Below, piece after piece: positions 42,043 through 43,732 of a DNA stretch of 43,732 nucleotides. Under the pieces are notes generated by a model. That model saw nothing but the letters and a program-made list of their open reading frames with translations, was not told the DNA's origin and ran no database searches. The stretch spans positions 1 through 43,732 of the forward strand of contig CAMDPK010000049.1 in assembly GCA_945904015.1 (NCBI GenBank), read 5' to 3'. The translations under genes and the position numbers were made by a program. Position 1 is the stretch's first letter, and the number at the start of each line of letters is the position of its first letter. This stretch comes from Candidatus Kuenenia stuttgartensis. GTDB taxonomy: Bacteria; Planctomycetota; Planctomycetia; Planctomycetales; Planctomycetaceae.

Positions 42043-42406
42043 CGGAGTCTCCCATGGCTGGTGTCGTATTCCCTACCTTTGTCATTGCACTCAATATATC
42101 TGCGTCGGGCACGCGGCGTAACTGGCGACATTGGCAGCGGGACGGAACAACGTCTTGGACCAGCTTGATAGCCCCGCTAGAAAAAGTTCAATTGGTGTTC
42201 TGTCGCCCCGCCTACGGTTCAAGACGTCGGCCTATCAAACCAGATTGGTAAACGGCAGGGATCGTGTGACGCTGTGCTGTTACAATGCGTCATCCGTGGC
42301 CGCCCGCCCCTTCGCGTTCAGGCGAGAATGCTTAAACGCGCAAGTTCTGTTCGGAGTGCGGTGCTGCTCTGAAACCTGTCCATCTCGTGACCAGAGAGAG
42401 GTTGTC
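42043..42406. other. Divergent intergenic region, no gene seen
   Basis: About 364 nt between the Tat amidohydrolase (-) and the M3 peptidase (+). Several short frames occur but none has family likeness. It should hold both promoters; I see a TACAAT near 42282 but no convincing -35 box. No repeats of the REPIN type. Confidence 0.55.
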
Positions 42407-43732
42407 GTGAAATTGCCCCTGACTTTGAACGATTCGCAACGGCTCAGGAAACTCGCTGTGGTGGCGGTCCTTGGCGTCACCTTCGCCGGCTTCTGGTCGT
42501 TTTTGAAAACTGTTGTTGCGGCTGACGTGCCCGAAAAGGCGGCGGCGTTGGCTGCCGACAATCCATTTGCCTCTCCCAGTCCCCTGCTGCTGCACGCCCC
42601 GGCCTTCGACAAGATCCGTGTTGATCACTTTCTGCCGACGTTCACGTTTGGGATGAAGCAGCAGTTGGCCGAAATGAATGCGATCGCCAGCCAGACGGAA
42701 GCGGCCACGTTCGAGAACACGATCGCGGCCATGGAACGGTCTGGAGCACTGCTGACCCGCGTTGACAATGTCTTTTCCAATCTGACTTCGGCTGAGAAAA
42801 ACGAGCCTCTGCAGAGAATCGAAACCGAACTCGCCCCCCTGAAGGCGGCCCATTCGGACAACATCCTGCTGAACCGCAAGCTGTTTCAGCGTGTCGAGAC
42901 TCTCTGGCAGAAGAGAGAGTCTCTGGCGCTCACCGGCGAGCAGGCGGAAGTACTGAAGCAGCGTTATGAAAGTTTCCTGCGGGCAGGGGCCAGACTCAGT
43001 GACCAGGACCAGGGGCGAATTCGATCGCTGAACGAACAGTTGTCAAAGCTCGAAACAAAGTTTGAAGAGAATCTGCTGGCGATCGCCAAAGAGCGGGCGG
43101 TTGTCGTCGACACGGCGAAGGAACTTGACGGCCTGTCGGCGGACGAAATCGCTGCGGCGGCGGCAGCGGCCAAGGCGCGTGGTCTGGACGGGAAGTATCT
43201 GCTCCAGATTTCGAACACCACGCGTGTGCCGGTTCTCACTTCGCTGAACAATCGGGCCTTGCGTCAGCGTGTGTGGGAAGCTTCTGCCTATCGAGGCTTG
43301 GGACGTGATGGCGGAATCGACAATCGCGGACTGGTGCTGGAAATTGCCCAGCTGCGCGCCGAGAGAGCGAAAGTCCTGGGCTATGAAAACCATGCCGCCT
43401 ATAAGCTGCAGAATCAAATGGCGAAGACTCCCGCCGCCGCCCGCAAGATGCTGACGGACCTCGTTCCCGGAGTCGTTGAACGAGTCAAGCAGGAAGCTCA
43501 CGCCCTGGAGGCCATGATCAAGGAGTGCCGTGAGAGCCACGAATTGGCCCCGTGGGATTGGGAGTATTACGCCGAGAAAGTCCGCAAAGCTCGCTTTGAC
43601 ATTGATGAGGCAGCCGTCCGACCCTACTTCGAGCTGGATTCGGTCCTGAAGAACGGCGTGTTCTTTACGATGAACAAGCTCTACGGAATCTCGTTTCGCG
43701 AACGAAAAGACCTGCCGGTCTACCACGCGGAC
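42407..43732 (+). CDS. M3-family oligopeptidase (Dcp/PrlC-like), N-terminal part
   Basis: The first 442 residues of a zinc peptidase of family M3, cut by the window end. The zinc motif HEXXH lies beyond the window, so activity is inferred. Seen: N-terminal hydrophobic segment (about residues 15-38, likely signal peptide), FASPSPLLLHAPAFDKIRVDHFLPTF (typical start of Dcp-type peptidases), long helical region with FENTIAAMERSG and ELAPLKAAHSDNILL, and QLRAERAKVLGYENHAAYKL. Dcp-type enzymes remove dipeptides from C-termini in the periplasm. GTG 42407 is chosen because GAGAGG lies just upstream and the frame is short of other starts. Confidence 0.88.
   Translation, partial: MKLPLTLNDSQRLRKLAVVAVLGVTFAGFWSFLKTVVAADVPEKAAALAADNPFASPSPLLLHAPAFDKIRVDHFLPTFTFGMKQQLAEMNAIASQTEAATFENTIAAMERSGALLTRVDNVFSNLTSAEKNEPLQRIETELAPLKAAHSDNILLNRKLFQRVETLWQKRESLALTGEQAEVLKQRYESFLRAGARLSDQDQGRIRSLNEQLSKLETKFEENLLAIAKERAVVVDTAKELDGLSADEIAAAAAAAKARGLDGKYLLQISNTTRVPVLTSLNNRALRQRVWEASAYRGLGRDGGIDNRGLVLEIAQLRAERAKVLGYENHAAYKLQNQMAKTPAAARKMLTDLVPGVVERVKQEAHALEAMIKECRESHELAPWDWEYYAEKVRKARFDIDEAAVRPYFELDSVLKNGVFFTMNKLYGISFRERKDLPVYHAD

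Overview
The window looks like chromosomal DNA of a planctomycete (order Planctomycetales or a close relative). The grounds are a large DUF1549/DUF1553 cytochrome-type protein (PSCyt1/PSCyt2/PSD1) beside a Tat-exported DUF1501 protein, a second DUF1501 fragment, DUF1080-type secreted proteins, FAD-dependent oxidoreductases with golvesin-like tails, GC-rich sequence with loose gene packing, and many GTAG-bounded palindromic REPIN-like repeats. The species cannot be named from this sequence.

Layout. 1-5.0 kb: 3' end of a DUF1501 gene and two divergent secreted FAD-dependent oxidoreductases, the first frameshifted near its C-terminus. 5.1-10.9 kb: a defence-type cassette on the + strand (DUF1016 nuclease, McrB-like GTPase, McrC nuclease, DinD-like protein). 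11.0-13.2 kb: a third FAD oxidoreductase, close paralogue of the second, so the cassette sits between paralogues. 13.3-20.3 kb: an RNA repair and Ro/Y-RNA locus. 20.4-31.5 kb: mostly single genes, including a membrane protein, aminotransferase, DUF3592 protein, MntA/HepT toxin-antitoxin pair, chymotrypsin-like protein, secreted esterase, GIY-YIG protein, cupin, DUF1080 protein, hydrolase fusion, DUF2293 protein and a serine hydrolase. 31.5-32.0 kb: YbaK-type deacylase. 32.3-40.1 kb: a planctomycete secreted-protein operon. 40.1-42.0 kb: two amidohydrolases. 42.4 kb to the end: an M3 oligopeptidase, cut by the window.

The most notable system is the RNA repair locus. rtcR (+ strand; CARF-like domain plus sigma-54 AAA+ activator) faces a minus-strand unit rsr (Ro60) - five small RNAs - rtcB - rtcA, with a good sigma-54 promoter (GG-N10-GC) upstream of rsr. 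The 0.8 kb between rsr and rtcB encodes no protein. It contains five tandem units, each with a 5' strand carrying GNCGAAUGC (the Ro-binding consensus of bacterial Y RNAs), a covarying outer helix and a second covarying 5-bp helix. On top of the second helix sits a different module in each unit: two circularly permuted tRNA bodies, one GNRA-hairpin module, one minimal loop and one T-arm-only module. I interpret this as an array of diversified Y RNAs, co-transcribed under RtcR with their Ro protein and with the RtcB ligase and RtcA cyclase. It could present different effectors or decoys to Ro60 during RNA damage. The last unit ends 24 nt before the rtcB start codon.

The structures were found by hand pairing, not by folding software or database search. 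Gene families are assigned from motifs in the translated proteins.
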